Shown here: in pieces, positions 26,264 to 35,225 of the stretch
Position numbering within the stretch: position 1 is the stretch's first letter
Layout: every line of letters begins with the position of its first letter
DNA from: Mycobacteroides sp. LB1
GTDB taxonomy: Bacteria; Actinomycetota; Actinomycetes; Mycobacteriales; Mycobacteriaceae
Length of the DNA stretch: 64,000 nucleotides
Reading direction: 5' to 3'
Assembly: GCF_013449725.1 (NCBI RefSeq)
Contig: NZ_JACCFF010000004.1
Coordinates: forward strand, 124,001-188,000
Position numbers and translations under genes: made by a program
Notes under the pieces: model-generated
The model's database searches: none
What the model was told of the DNA's origin: nothing
The model's input: only the letters and a program-made list of their open reading frames with translations

Positions 26264-26833
26264 ATGAGGCTGCACCTGGTACGAACCGCGACGATCGCTG
26301 GGCTGCTTGCCCTAGCCGTTCTTGAAGCGCCGAGCGCCGCAGCTGACCCGTCGGTACCTGGTGACCCGACCGGCCAGATATACAACCCGCCCGGCTATAT
26401 CGGCTATTACCCCGGCGCCTATGGGTTTCAGACCATCTACTCCTTGACCCCGCCGCCCCGGGTTCTGGACGCGGGCGGCGTCGGGGCCATGACGAACGCA
26501 GACCCCGCGTCCTCCCATGTAGGCCTACCTGCTGACCGTCTCGGTGTTCAGCTGAAGCATGTCGTGGTGAAGCCACAGGAGGCCGGTCCGCGAGGGCAGG
26601 TGCTCGGAGTGCGCCCCAGTTCGCCGATGCAAGAGACCTCGGCACCCGATTCGGCTGGTGGTGTGATGCCGGGAGCGACGTCCGCCATTGGTCAACAGAA
26701 CCCGGCGACCGGGCAAGCCACCGGATTGGAAAATCCAACCCCCACCGGGGATGCGCCCGAGCAACCCATGCCCGGTCTGGAGGCCAGGCAGCCGGCCCGG
26801 AGTCCTGTCGCCGGACCAGACACGGCCAACTGA
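26264..26833 (+). CDS. Secreted Pro/Gly-rich protein, paralogue of previous gene
   Basis: 189 residues from ATG 26264, preceded by GGAAGGGA; an in-frame ATG at 26243 would add a charged leader incompatible with a signal peptide. Signal ends PSAAA-DP near residue 27. The core (NPPGYIGYYPGAYGFQTIYSLTPPPRVLDAGGVGAMTN) aligns with the preceding protein throughout, so the pair arose by tandem duplication. Tail rich in Gly, Pro and Thr. Ends shortly before a long inverted repeat that probably terminates the porin operon. Confidence 0.75.
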   Translation: MRLHLVRTATIAGLLALAVLEAPSAAADPSVPGDPTGQIYNPPGYIGYYPGAYGFQTIYSLTPPPRVLDAGGVGAMTNADPASSHVGLPADRLGVQLKHVVVKPQEAGPRGQVLGVRPSSPMQETSAPDSAGGVMPGATSAIGQQNPATGQATGLENPTPTGDAPEQPMPGLEARQPARSPVAGPDTAN

Positions 26834-26852
26834 TCGCTCACTGAAACCACAA

Positions 26853-26903
26853 GCGCGCAACTACGCACCTGTTTCCCGAGTAGGGGTGTGCGTAGTTGCG
26901 CGC
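26853..26903. terminator. Strong bidirectional terminator, 16-bp perfect stem
   Basis: GCGCGCAACTACGCAC (26853-26868) and GTGCGTAGTTGCGCGC (26888-26903) are perfectly complementary with a 19-base loop. Positioned between the convergent ends of the porin operon and the sseC2 operon. Confidence 0.85.
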
Positions 26904-26925
26904 TCGGCGGCAAAGCTAGAAGAGG

Positions 26926-27231
26926 CTAAGCCTCGATCTTGATGTCGACCTCGTGGATACCGGCGCCGGTGGGGCTCACCGTCGCGGTGCCGTTCCCGGC
27001 CGAGGACAACGCCCGCAGCGTCCAGTCGCCTGGTGCGGCGAAGAACCGGAAGTCGCCGGTCGCCGATGCGACAACCTCGGCGGTGAATTCATCCGAGGAA
27101 TCCAGCAGGCGCACAAAAGCACCGCCCACTGTCTGACCGTTTCCGTCGACCACTCGGCCGGTGATCACGGTTTCCTTCTCTACGTCAACGCCTGCCGGAA
27201 TGGCCAGGCCCTGCTTCGGTGCACTGCACAT
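26926..27231 (-). CDS. sseC2: SseC-type DUF1416 protein
   Basis: 101 residues starting MCSAPKQGLAIPAGVDVEKE at 27231. The N-terminal Cys and the core VITGRVVDGNGQTVGGAFVRLLDSSDEFTAEVVASATGDFRFFAAPG match mycobacterial SseC (Rv0814c/Rv3118), a small beta-sandwich protein always found beside thiosulfate sulfurtransferase. Starts 2 bases after the cysA2 stop. Role in sulfur metabolism is by association; the biochemical function is unknown. Confidence 0.93.
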   Translation of the reverse strand: MCSAPKQGLAIPAGVDVEKETVITGRVVDGNGQTVGGAFVRLLDSSDEFTAEVVASATGDFRFFAAPGDWTLRALSSAGNGTATVSPTGAGIHEVDIKIEA

Positions 27232-27233
27232 AA

Positions 27234-28067
27234 CTAGCTTCCCAACTCGATCGGGGCGCCCACCAGGGAGCCGTATTCGGTCCAACTGCCGTCGTAGTTC
27301 TTCACGTTCTGGTGTCCCAGGAGCTCCTGCAACACGAACCAGGTGTGCGAGGAACGCTCACCGATGCGGCAGTACGCGATGGTCTCCTTCTCGCCATCCA
27401 GGCCGGCGTCGGCGTAGAGCTTGGTCAGCTCGTCATCCGACTTGAAGGTGCCGTCCTCTTGGGCCGCCTTGCTCCAGGGGACGTTGATGGCGGTCGGCAC
27501 GTGTCCGGGGCGCTGGCTCTGCTCCTGCGGCAGGTGGGCGGGAGCCAGGATCTTGCCGGAGAACTCGTCGGGCGAACGCACGTCCACCAAGTTCTTGGCA
27601 CCGATCGCGGCGATCACCTCGTCGCGGAAGGCGCGGATTGTGCTGTCCGGTGTGGCGGCCTCGTAGGAAGTCGCGGGCCGCGAAACGGTGTCGGTGGACA
27701 GCGACCGGCCGTCGAGTTCCCACTTCTTGCGTCCACCGTCGAGCAGCTTCACGTCCTGGTGCCCGTACAGCTTGAAGTACCAGTAGGCGTATGCGGCGAA
27801 CCAGTTGTTGTTGCCGCCGTACAGGACCACAGTGTCGTCGTTGCCAATGCCCTTATCGGACAGCAGCTTCGAGAACTGCTGCTGGTCGACGAAGTCACGC
27901 TTGACCGCATCCTGCAGATCGGTCTTCCAGTCCAGCTTGACGGCGCCCTCGATGTGGCCGACGTCGTACGCGCTGGTGTCCTCGTCCACCTCCACGAACA
28001 CCGTGTTGGGGGCAGAAAGATTGTCTTGCGCCCATTGGGCGGAGACCAGTACGTCAGAGCGTGCCAT
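27234..28067 (-). CDS. cysA2: Thiosulfate sulfurtransferase (rhodanese)
   Basis: 277 residues, tandem rhodanese domains. The catalytic loop CRIGERS places the active Cys at residue 233, as in M. tuberculosis CysA2 (Rv0815c); the first domain lacks the Cys. Transfers sulfane sulfur from thiosulfate to thiol acceptors. Conserved landmarks: HIEGAVKLDWKTDLQD, VVLYGGNNNWFAAYAYWYF, DVRSPDEFSGK. Operon order: DUF4395, cysA2, sseC2, all downstream of a Cys-rich leader peptide, so expression should rise when cysteine is short. Confidence 0.95.
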   Translation of the reverse strand: MARSDVLVSAQWAQDNLSAPNTVFVEVDEDTSAYDVGHIEGAVKLDWKTDLQDAVKRDFVDQQQFSKLLSDKGIGNDDTVVLYGGNNNWFAAYAYWYFKLYGHQDVKLLDGGRKKWELDGRSLSTDTVSRPATSYEAATPDSTIRAFRDEVIAAIGAKNLVDVRSPDEFSGKILAPAHLPQEQSQRPGHVPTAINVPWSKAAQEDGTFKSDDELTKLYADAGLDGEKETIAYCRIGERSSHTWFVLQELLGHQNVKNYDGSWTEYGSLVGAPIELGS

Positions 28068-28110
28068 ATAGAGGATTTCCTTCCGTGTTTTTGGTGGGTT
28101 TATTGATGGA

Positions 28111-28608
28111 TTACTGGGCCGACGGTTGTGTACGGCGAAAACGGGTAACGAGGGGGTACAGCTGGCAGCCCAGGCAGATGCCGAAGGCGGCGTTCAGGAA
28201 CGCGGCAGCGAGAGCGAAGGCAGTCGCGATCACGCCGAGCAGTGTGACACCGGTACCGAATCCGATGGCGCCGATTGCCGCGAAGGTGAAGCCCAGCAGC
28301 TGCGCGAACTGCAGCGGCGGGACGGGTTCGCGTTCGGTCACCGGGCTCAGCCGCGGCTGAATAAGTGTTCGGAAGAGCGTTCCGTAGGGCGCGCGATGCG
28401 GGCCCAGTAGCGCGCCGATCGCGAACACCACCGCCTGAAGTCCCAAAATCACCGCGGCAGCCGTCGGTGACACGGCGGACACCGCCAGGGTGACGATGAG
28501 AATGGTGGTGGTGACCCAGGCGACGAAGCGGGGCCCGCGGACGTCGACCTGCAGGGGGTGGGATGAGCCGCCGGCGTGAAGACCGTCAGGTGTTGGGGCA
28601 GTGGTCAT
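28111..28608 (-). CDS. DUF4395 membrane protein
   Basis: 165 residues. Begins with a soluble segment (VDVRGPRFVAW) and then four hydrophobic segments; ends with the family signature NAAFGICLGCQLYPLVTRF, whose two cysteines (C-x-x-C) suggest a redox or thiol-handling role at the membrane. DUF4395 proteins are commonly encoded with thiosulfate sulfurtransferase and thioredoxin-like genes in actinobacteria. First structural gene after the Cys leader; its ATG is 69 bases from the leader stop. Confidence 0.9.
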   Translation of the reverse strand: MTTAPTPDGLHAGGSSHPLQVDVRGPRFVAWVTTTILIVTLAVSAVSPTAAAVILGLQAVVFAIGALLGPHRAPYGTLFRTLIQPRLSPVTEREPVPPLQFAQLLGFTFAAIGAIGFGTGVTLLGVIATAFALAAAFLNAAFGICLGCQLYPLVTRFRRTQPSAQ

Positions 28609-28677
28609 GGGTTGTTGTGCTCCTAGGGGTGGCGGATATGGCTACACCTGTTGCGGCACACTCAAAGGTGGCCGCGA

Positions 28678-28743
28678 TTAGCAGCAACAACAGCAGCAGC
28701 CCGCGACGCGGCACAGATCGACGGCGCGTCGTTTCGTGAGCAT
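28678..28743 (-). CDS. Cysteine-rich leader peptide (Ms5788A type), 21 residues
   Basis: ATG at 28743 reads MLTKRRAVDLCRVAG followed by six consecutive Cys codons and TAA. Located between thiX and the DUF4395 gene on the same strand. Such polycysteine leaders are known in mycobacteria in front of sulfur genes: when charged tRNA-Cys is scarce, ribosomes stall on the Cys run and open the downstream ribosome site, raising operon translation. Here the regulated genes are DUF4395, cysA2 and sseC2. The Cys count and position make chance very unlikely. Confidence 0.9.
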   Translation of the reverse strand: MLTKRRAVDLCRVAGCCCCCC

Positions 28744-28774
28744 CGGCTCAAGGCGGGCTTGCACGGCGACGAGT

Positions 28775-29242
28775 TTACCCCGGCTGCGTCAGGCCCTGCA
28801 GAGCAGTGCGCAGGTCGGCGGCCTTGGGCACCCCGGAGACTCGATAGGCCTGCCTGCCGGTCGCGTCGAAGATGAAGGTCGTCGGTAGGGAAAGCACCGA
28901 GAGCGCCCGAGCAGCGTCGGGGTTGGAGTCGATGTCGACCTCTATATGCGCGACCCCGGGCTCGCCGGCCGATACCTGGTCTACGACTCGGCGGACCGAC
29001 GCGCACGGACCACACCACACCGCGCTGAAATGCACGATCGTCGGCCCAGTCGCGGACAGTTCGATACCGGGCGGGGCCTGGACCTCGCCTGTTCCGCCGG
29101 GTCCTTCGCGCAGCCTGCCGGACCTGCTCTTGATTGCCACCGCGATGAGGCTCGATGCCAGCAGCGCGACCGCTATCGCAATGACTACGGTCACGAGTGG
29201 CGACGAACCGCTCGCGTGCAGAGCGGACAATCCTGTCGTCAT
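28775..29242 (-). CDS. thiX: Thioredoxin-like membrane-anchored protein
   Basis: 155 residues. N-terminal membrane helix (VTVVIAIAVALLASSLIAVAI, residues about 18-38) and a thioredoxin fold with active site WCGPC near residue 81 (HFSAVWCGPCASVRRVV), cis-Pro loop LSLPTTFIF and C-terminal helix. Orthologue of Rv0816c. Its start overlaps the lmeA stop by 4 bases. Probably faces the cell envelope; partner unknown, though the sulfur operon follows. Confidence 0.9.
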   Translation of the reverse strand: MTTGLSALHASGSSPLVTVVIAIAVALLASSLIAVAIKSRSGRLREGPGGTGEVQAPPGIELSATGPTIVHFSAVWCGPCASVRRVVDQVSAGEPGVAHIEVDIDSNPDAARALSVLSLPTTFIFDATGRQAYRVSGVPKAADLRTALQGLTQPG

Positions 29243-30054
29243 GACTGCTTGAACGCGTCCAGGGAGATCGTTACTCCCTTGGCGATACCTTCGATGATCA
29301 CATCTGATCCACGCGCGCCGACCCTTGTTGGTTCGATGGCGAACGGAAGCTTTTGTCGCGGGACCACCTTGGTGAACGCGGCGAACACGGCGCGCTGCTG
29401 GTCCTCCGGCACATCGCGATCGGCAGTTCCCGGGCCCGTGACCACGGATGTTGCTACAAGCTGAAGATCTGTCTTGTCCGGGCCGACGACCGAGACGTCG
29501 ACGGACACGGTCACCTTGTGTTCGAAGTCACCCGTCTTCGGCGTTCCGGTCAACAGCAGACCGGTTCCCGACGATATGCCGGACTCGGTGGTGCCGCCGG
29601 TGGCATCGTTCTGTTCCTTCGGCGGCGGTTCGACGGCAAGGTCGTTGATTCCCATGAATCGGCCCAAGTGATTGGAGTCGATGATGATCCGGCTCTCGAT
29701 CCTGTCCACACGCAATGGAGAGTCCGGACGGATAAGCCAGGAGGACTTGGAGATGTCAATACCGTGCAACGTGCCTTCCAGCGTCGCCTTCCCGGTCTCC
29801 GCGTGGTCCACACCGTGCGCCTTGATCTCAACTTCCCTGTACCGGTGTGCGTAGGCCTGCGGGATGAACGGGAAAACCAGAATCGCCACCGACGGATCAG
29901 AGCTGAGGTCCGCCTCGGTGCGCAGGGTCCGGGACAGCCGGTATTCCGCGTAGATCGCACATCCGAAATCGGTGGCAGTGGCCGCGATTGCTAGTGCACA
30001 CACCACCGAGATAATGGCGATCAGGGGCTTGCGCATCTGCACATTCTGGCGCAT
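29239..30054 (-). CDS. lmeA: LmeA-like DUF2993 envelope protein
   Basis: About 271 residues from ATG 30054 (ATG 30036, [10 protein letters not shown], is an alternative; the frame is open to 30183 but that part lacks coding character). N-terminal hydrophobic signal/anchor ([29 protein letters not shown]) and a DUF2993 domain ([26 protein letters not shown]...). Orthologue by order and domain of Rv0817c/MSMEG_5785, LmeA, which is needed for full lipomannan mannan elongation in the envelope. Upstream gene of the thiX operon; divergent from glnR. Confidence 0.85.
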   Translation of the reverse strand: MRQNVQMRKPLIAIISVVCALAIAATATDFGCAIYAEYRLSRTLRTEADLSSDPSVAILVFPFIPQAYAHRYREVEIKAHGVDHAETGKATLEGTLHGIDISKSSWLIRPDSPLRVDRIESRIIIDSNHLGRFMGINDLAVEPPPKEQNDATGGTTESGISSGTGLLLTGTPKTGDFEHKVTVSVDVSVVGPDKTDLQLVATSVVTGPGTADRDVPEDQQRAVFAAFTKVVPRQKLPFAIEPTRVGARGSDVIIEGIAKGVTISLDAFKQS

Positions 30055-30137
30055 CACCGCGCGTCCGCCCCTCTGGGCCGGGCTTATCAGCAGGTGGCGC
30101 GGTACATTATGGAACACCTGGAGACCGAAGCACCCGG

Positions 30138-30947
30138 GTGTTGGAGGGCTCGTTGGACCTGTTGTTGTTGACCGCTGACTCAAACCCGGATGCGGTGCTG
30201 CCGTCTCTGGCGCTGCTCGCCCATACCGTGCGACCGGTGCCCAGCGAGGTGTCCTCGCTTCTAGAAGCAGGTTCGGCCGACGTGGCCATCGTCGATGCGC
30301 GCACCGATCTGGCCTCCGCGCGGGGCCTATGCCGGCTGCTGGGCGCGGCTGGATCCTCGGTTCCAGTGGTGGCCGTGGTTAACGAGGGCAGCCTCGTGGC
30401 GGTCAACGTCGACTGGGGTCTGGACGACATCCTGCTGCCCGGAACTGGTCCCGCCGAGATCGACGCACGGCTGCGTCTACTGGTGGGCCGTCGCGCGGGT
30501 GCGATCAATGTCGAGAATGCCAGCAAGGTGATACTGGGCGAGCTGGTCATCGACGAGGGCACCTACACCGCACGGCTGCGTGGCCGCCCGCTTGACCTCA
30601 CCTACAAGGAGTTCGAGCTGCTCAAGTACTTGGCGCAGCACGCCGGCCGGGTATTCACCAGAGCGCAGCTACTCCAAGAGGTTTGGGGATACGACTTCTT
30701 TGGCGGCACCCGCACAGTGGATGTTCACGTACGACGCCTGCGCGCAAAGCTCGGCCCCGAGTACGAGGCGCTCATCGGCACGGTGCGCAACGTCGGCTAC
30801 AAGGCGGTGCGGCCGCCTCGCGCGAAGGGCGAACCCAACGGCGCGGAAAGATCTGGCACCCCGGAACCCGATATCGACGACGACGTGGACGATGACGCCG
30901 CCGACGGGGACATCGCCGCTGCACCAGGGACCATCAACGCGGGCTGA
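30138..30947 (+). CDS. glnR: OmpR-type nitrogen regulator GlnR
   Basis: 269 residues, GTG start. Atypical receiver domain (residues 1-115, with DAR at the usual Asp position) and a winged-helix DNA-binding domain ([53 protein letters not shown]). No histidine kinase partner is adjacent, as for actinobacterial GlnR (Rv0818), the global regulator of nitrogen assimilation. The C-terminal 45 residues form an acidic tail ([14 protein letters not shown]). Followed after 22 bases by mshD. Confidence 0.92.
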   Translation: MLEGSLDLLLLTADSNPDAVLPSLALLAHTVRPVPSEVSSLLEAGSADVAIVDARTDLASARGLCRLLGAAGSSVPVVAVVNEGSLVAVNVDWGLDDILLPGTGPAEIDARLRLLVGRRAGAINVENASKVILGELVIDEGTYTARLRGRPLDLTYKEFELLKYLAQHAGRVFTRAQLLQEVWGYDFFGGTRTVDVHVRRLRAKLGPEYEALIGTVRNVGYKAVRPPRAKGEPNGAERSGTPEPDIDDDVDDDAADGDIAAAPGTINAG

Positions 30948-30969
30948 ATCCCACGACTACCGTGGCGGT

Positions 30970-31848
30970 ATGACCGAATGGGTCCAACTTCTCGATGATC
31001 AACGCCAACTACAGATACGCGAGTTGATAGTCGAGGCCACCCGCGCCGACGGTATTGCCCCGGTAGGGGAACAGGTGCTGCGTGAGCTGAGCGGAACCGA
31101 GACCAGGCACCTGGTAGCCGAAGATGGGGACGACACGGCGGCGTACCTCAACCTGGTTACGCCCGACGAGAATGCCACGGCGATGGCTGAATTGGTGGTC
31201 GCGCCGGGCGCTCGCCGCCGCGGAATCGGTTCGGCCATGGTTCAGCACGCACTCGTCGCGGGCGGTGAGGGCACCCGAATCTGGGCTCATGGCGACCTAC
31301 CGGCGGCCAGGGCGGTCGCAGCCAAGCTGGGACTGGCCCCATTGCGGCGGCTCCATCAGATGCGACGTACTCTCGCCGATCTGCCTGCCGTTTCGGCCGA
31401 CCCCACTGTTGTCATCCGGCACTACCTTGGGCCGCAAGATGATTCGGACCTGCTGCGTGTCAACAATGCAGCATTTTCCTGGCATCCGGAACAAGGGGGC
31501 TGGACGCGGGACGATCTCGCCGATCGCTTCGCCGAACCCTGGTTTGATCCGCGCGGACTATTTCTCGCGCATGATGCGCAGACCGGTGACCTTCTTGGAT
31601 TCCATTGGACAAAAAGGCATTTGGACAAGCCTGGAGTCGGTGAGGTGTACGTCGTCGGCGTGGACTCCGCCGCGCAGGGCAGGGGATTGGGCCGCCTACT
31701 GACGCTGGTGGGTCTGCATCACCTCTCGGACACCGGCATGGACACCGTGTTGCTGTACGTCGAGTCGGATAACGACGCAGCCCTGCGGACATACGAGCGG
31801 CTGGGATTCCGGGTTGCCTTCACCGACGCCGCCTACGGTCGAGCCTGA
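30970..31848 (+). CDS. mshD: Mycothiol synthase
   Basis: 292 residues from ATG 30970; the frame open to 30580 lies within glnR. Last step of mycothiol synthesis: acetyl-CoA-dependent N-acetylation of Cys-GlcN-Ins. Two tandem GNAT domains: N-terminal with [11 protein letters not shown] and C-terminal with the active acetyl-CoA loop [11 protein letters not shown], and the substrate segment [24 protein letters not shown]. Follows glnR directly, as Rv0819 follows Rv0818. Diagnostic for actinobacteria. Confidence 0.95.
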   Translation: MTEWVQLLDDQRQLQIRELIVEATRADGIAPVGEQVLRELSGTETRHLVAEDGDDTAAYLNLVTPDENATAMAELVVAPGARRRGIGSAMVQHALVAGGEGTRIWAHGDLPAARAVAAKLGLAPLRRLHQMRRTLADLPAVSADPTVVIRHYLGPQDDSDLLRVNNAAFSWHPEQGGWTRDDLADRFAEPWFDPRGLFLAHDAQTGDLLGFHWTKRHLDKPGVGEVYVVGVDSAAQGRGLGRLLTLVGLHHLSDTGMDTVLLYVESDNDAALRTYERLGFRVAFTDAAYGRA

Positions 31849-31891
31849 TGGGCGTTTACCTGCGATAACGACCGGACTGTCAAGTCTGTGA

Positions 31892-31909
31892 GTTCACTTT
31901 CCGTTCACC
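31892..31909 (+). promoter_or_regulatory. Pho box (RegX3-type direct repeat) upstream of pstS
   Basis: GTTCACT (31892-31898) and GTTCACC (31903-31909) form a direct repeat with an 11-base period, the pattern bound by actinobacterial PhoP/RegX3 in phosphate starvation. It lies about 110 bases upstream of the pstS start. Confidence 0.8.
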
Positions 31910-32016
31910 TGCGGAAGGGTGCCCGTCCATCGACTGCCTTTAGTTTCCGGGGTGCGCGTTGTTGATCCATCCCCATCACCCCGATCTTTCCTCACTCATG
32001 CGAGAAAGCGAGAGCC

Positions 32017-33156
32017 GTGAACCTCAAGGCCGTGAACCTTAAAAGCACCGGCACCACGATCTTCGCGGCGGCCGCCGCGATCGCTCTGTCCGCCAGCCTT
32101 GCCGCCTGCGGTTCCGACAAGACCACCGGAGCTTCCTCCTCCAGTGCCTCCGGTTCGTCTTCCGCGTCAGGTGACTGCGCGGGCAAGGCCAAGCTGAGCG
32201 CCGAGGGCTCTTCGGCTCAGAAGAACGCGTTCGACATCTTCGCCAACGAGTACTCGACCGCTTGCTCCGGAAAGTCGATCAACTACAACCCCACCGGGTC
32301 GGGCAAGGGCCGCGACAACTTCATCGCCGGACAGGTCGACATCGGCGGCTCAGATTCGGCACTGTCCGAGGAAGAGGCGGGCAAGGCCAAGGAGCGCTGC
32401 GGCGGCAACGAAGCATGGAACCTGCCGGTCGTCTTTGGGCCAATTGCCTTGGCGTACAACGTTCCCGGTGCCGACAAGCTCGTCCTGAACGCCGACGCCG
32501 CCGCCAAGATCTTTACCGGCGCCATCACCACCTGGAATGATCCGGCCATTGCCGCGCTCAACCCGGGCGTCACGCTGCCGGACACCAAGGTCACCCCGGT
32601 GTACCGCAAGGACAAGTCCGGAACCAGCGAGAACTTCGGCAAGTACCTGACCACCGCTGCCCCCGAGAGCTGGACCAAGGGCAGCAGCGGCACCTGGGAG
32701 GGTGGCGCCGGCGAGAGCGCCGAGAAGTCCTCGGGGGTGGCCGAGAAGGTCAAGGCCCTGCCCGGTGCCATCACCTACGTCGAGAAGGGCTACGCCGACG
32801 ACCTCAAGATGCCGTACGCCCAGATCGACAGTGGCGCCGGTGCCGTGGCACTGACCCCGGAGACCGCCGCAGCCTCGGTCGAGACCGCCAAGTTCGCCGG
32901 TGAGGGCAACGACCTCAAGCTGGACCTGGCCTCGATCTACGGGACCAAGACCGCCGGTGCGTACCCGATCGTGCTGGCCACCTACGAGATCGTCTGCTCC
33001 AAGGGATACAAGGACGCCGACGTCGCCGCCGCGGTGAAGTCGTTCCTGACGGTCGCGGTGAACCAGGGACAGAAGGGTCTGGCCGATGTTGGCTACGCCC
33101 CGCTGCCCGCACAGTTCAAGACCCGCCTCGAGACGGCCATCAAGGCACTGGCTTAG
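32017..33156 (+). CDS. pstS: Phosphate ABC transporter substrate-binding lipoprotein
   Basis: 379 residues, GTG start (a second GTG five codons later is possible). Lipobox LAAC with Cys at residue 31. Phosphate-binding features: AEGSSAQKNAFDIF, NYNPTGSGKGRDNFIAGQVDIGGSDSAL and VYRKDKSGTSENF, where Ser, Thr, Arg and Asp side chains hold the anion. Captures phosphate at the cell surface for PstCAB. A Pho box precedes it and a strong stem-loop follows, which would let the binding protein be made in excess of the permease. Confidence 0.96.
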   Translation: MNLKAVNLKSTGTTIFAAAAAIALSASLAACGSDKTTGASSSSASGSSSASGDCAGKAKLSAEGSSAQKNAFDIFANEYSTACSGKSINYNPTGSGKGRDNFIAGQVDIGGSDSALSEEEAGKAKERCGGNEAWNLPVVFGPIALAYNVPGADKLVLNADAAAKIFTGAITTWNDPAIAALNPGVTLPDTKVTPVYRKDKSGTSENFGKYLTTAAPESWTKGSSGTWEGGAGESAEKSSGVAEKVKALPGAITYVEKGYADDLKMPYAQIDSGAGAVALTPETAAASVETAKFAGEGNDLKLDLASIYGTKTAGAYPIVLATYEIVCSKGYKDADVAAAVKSFLTVAVNQGQKGLADVGYAPLPAQFKTRLETAIKALA

Positions 33157-33167
33157 CAGGCGGTTTC

Positions 33168-33206
33168 GTCCCCGCCCGGGAAGCTATTTGCAACCCGGGC
33201 GGGGAC
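33168..33206 (+). terminator. Intercistronic stem-loop between pstS and pstC
   Basis: GTCCCCGCCCGGG (33168-33180) and CCCGGGCGGGGAC (33194-33206) are perfectly complementary, 13 bp with a 13-base loop and no T tract. It probably acts as a partial terminator or an mRNA 3' end stabiliser, giving more PstS than PstC/A/B. Confidence 0.75.
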
Positions 33207-33236
33207 GTACCATCAACCACATAGACAGCGAGTTCA

Positions 33237-34310
33237 ATGAGCAGCCAGACCAGCGGGATTGATCCTGTAGGGGTAGCCCATCCGGCCGATCATGACCGAG
33301 TCGTACCCGAGGAGACGCAGACCCTGATGATCCCCGAGGCGATGGGCCGCAGAGACCTCGAGCCGGAGGCTAAGCCAACAGGCGTAGTACGGCCCGGAGA
33401 CCGCATCTTCTCGGGACTCGCGACAGGGTCGGGCGTATTCGTCGTCGCACTGATCGGGCTGGTGGCCGTATTTCTGATCCTGCGCGCCATCCCCGCACTC
33501 AACAACGACGACGAGAACTTCTTCCTCTACAACGGCCCATGGCGCACCGATGACACGGCGCACATGCATTTCGGTGTCCTCGATCTGTTCCAGGTCACCG
33601 TCTTCGTCTCGGTCTTTGCGCTCCTGCTCGCCATGCCGGTGGCTCTCGGTATCGCGATCTACCTCGCCGAGTACGCGCACGCACGGGTCCGTGGGCCGCT
33701 GGCCTACGTCATCGACCTGCTGGCCGCGGTTCCCTCCATCGTGTACGGCCTGTGGGGCATCTACGTGCTGGCGCCGTCGATCGCACCGATTGCCCTGTGG
33801 CTCAACAGGAACCTCGGGTTAATACCGTTCTTTGCCGACAGCCCCGTCAACATCGCTGGTGGTGGCAACCTCTTCACCGGTGGCATCGTGCTGGCGGTGA
33901 TGATCCTGCCGATCATCGCCGCGGTCACCCGTGAGGTGTTCATTCAGACCCCCAAGGGCCAGATCGAGGCCGCGCTCGCGCTGGGCGCCACCAAGTGGGA
34001 AGTGGTGCGCACCACCATCATTCCGTTCGGTATGTCCGGATACATCAGCGGCTCGATGCTGGGACTCGGCCGCGCGCTGGGCGAGACCATTGCGCTGATG
34101 CTCATCCTGTCCGGCACCTCGGTGGCATTCGGCTGGTCGCTGTTCGACAGCGGGAGCACCTTTGCCACCCATATCGCTTCCAACGCCTCGGAATTCAACA
34201 ACGAACTGGAAGCCGGCGCCTACATCGCCGCCGGTCTGGTGCTGTTCGTGCTGACATTCGTGGTGAACTCGGCGGCGCGCGCCGTCGTCGGCGGAAAGGG
34301 CCGGGCATGA
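33237..34310 (+). CDS. pstC: Phosphate ABC transporter permease PstC
   Basis: 357 residues with six membrane helices. A soluble N-terminal part of about 60 residues precedes the first helix (VFVVALIGLVAVFLILRAI). Family landmarks: VPSIVYGLWGIYVLAP and the ATPase-contact loop EAALALGATKWEVVRTTIIPFGMSGYISG. Stop overlaps pstA start by 4 bases. Forms the channel with PstA. Confidence 0.95.
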   Translation: MSSQTSGIDPVGVAHPADHDRVVPEETQTLMIPEAMGRRDLEPEAKPTGVVRPGDRIFSGLATGSGVFVVALIGLVAVFLILRAIPALNNDDENFFLYNGPWRTDDTAHMHFGVLDLFQVTVFVSVFALLLAMPVALGIAIYLAEYAHARVRGPLAYVIDLLAAVPSIVYGLWGIYVLAPSIAPIALWLNRNLGLIPFFADSPVNIAGGGNLFTGGIVLAVMILPIIAAVTREVFIQTPKGQIEAALALGATKWEVVRTTIIPFGMSGYISGSMLGLGRALGETIALMLILSGTSVAFGWSLFDSGSTFATHIASNASEFNNELEAGAYIAAGLVLFVLTFVVNSAARAVVGGKGRA

Positions 34311-35215
34311 CCGCGACACTTGACAGGCCCGTGAAGGAACCCGCCTTCCATCCGCTCTCGGGTAGGCGCAAGGCCACCAACGCGATTGCCACTGTGTTGG
34401 TCTCGGCCGCCGTGGTGATTGCCCTGATTCCGCTGGTGTGGGTGCTGTACACGGTGCTCGATCGCGGATTTAGTGCCATCCTCAGTTACGACTGGTGGTT
34501 CACATCGCAGAACATGATGACGAACCGGATCGCGGGTGGCGGCGCGTATCACGCCATGGTCGGCACTCTGCTGCAGGGCTTGTTCTGCGCGATCATCTCG
34601 GTGCCTATCGGCATCTTCGTGGCGATCTACCTCGTTGAGTACGGCGCTAACTCTCGGCTGGCCAAGCTCACCACTTTCATGGTCGACATCCTGACCGGTG
34701 TGCCGTCCATCGTCGCCGCTCTCTTCGTCTATGCCCTGTGGGTTGCCACTCTCGGGCTGCCGCGGTCGGGCCTGGCGGTGTCTTTGGCGTTGGTGCTGTT
34801 GATGATTCCGGTAGTGGTGCGCTCCTCGGAGGAGATGCTCAAGATTGTCCCGAACGATCTGCGCGAGGCCTCTCTTGCCCTGGGGGTGCCGAAGTGGAAA
34901 ACCATTGCGCGCATCGTGCTGCCCACTGCTCTCTCGGGTGTAGTGACCGGTGTGATGCTCGCGCTGGCTCGTGTCATGGGCGAAACCGCGCCGCTGCTGG
35001 TGCTCGTCGGCTACAGCAAGCTGATCAACTACGACATGTTCGGCGGGGAGATGGCCTCATTGCCGGGCATGATGCTCGACCAGCGCAGTGGCTCGGTGGT
35101 AGGGCTTGCTGAATCCCGTTTGTGGGGCGCCGCCCTCACTCTCATTCTCGTGGTCGCCATTCTCAACGTGGTCGCCAAACTCATTTCGCGCTTCTTCGCG
35201 CCGAAAAAGGTCTAG
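34307..35215 (+). CDS. pstA: Phosphate ABC transporter permease PstA
   Basis: 302 residues from ATG 34307 (ATGA overlap with pstC). Six membrane helices; signature [21 protein letters not shown] and the cytoplasmic loop [26 protein letters not shown]. The open frame upstream to 33995 is inside pstC. Partner of PstC; ends 10 bases before pstB. Confidence 0.95.
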   Translation: MTATLDRPVKEPAFHPLSGRRKATNAIATVLVSAAVVIALIPLVWVLYTVLDRGFSAILSYDWWFTSQNMMTNRIAGGGAYHAMVGTLLQGLFCAIISVPIGIFVAIYLVEYGANSRLAKLTTFMVDILTGVPSIVAALFVYALWVATLGLPRSGLAVSLALVLLMIPVVVRSSEEMLKIVPNDLREASLALGVPKWKTIARIVLPTALSGVVTGVMLALARVMGETAPLLVLVGYSKLINYDMFGGEMASLPGMMLDQRSGSVVGLAESRLWGAALTLILVVAILNVVAKLISRFFAPKKV

Positions 35216-35225
35216 GAAGGTACTC

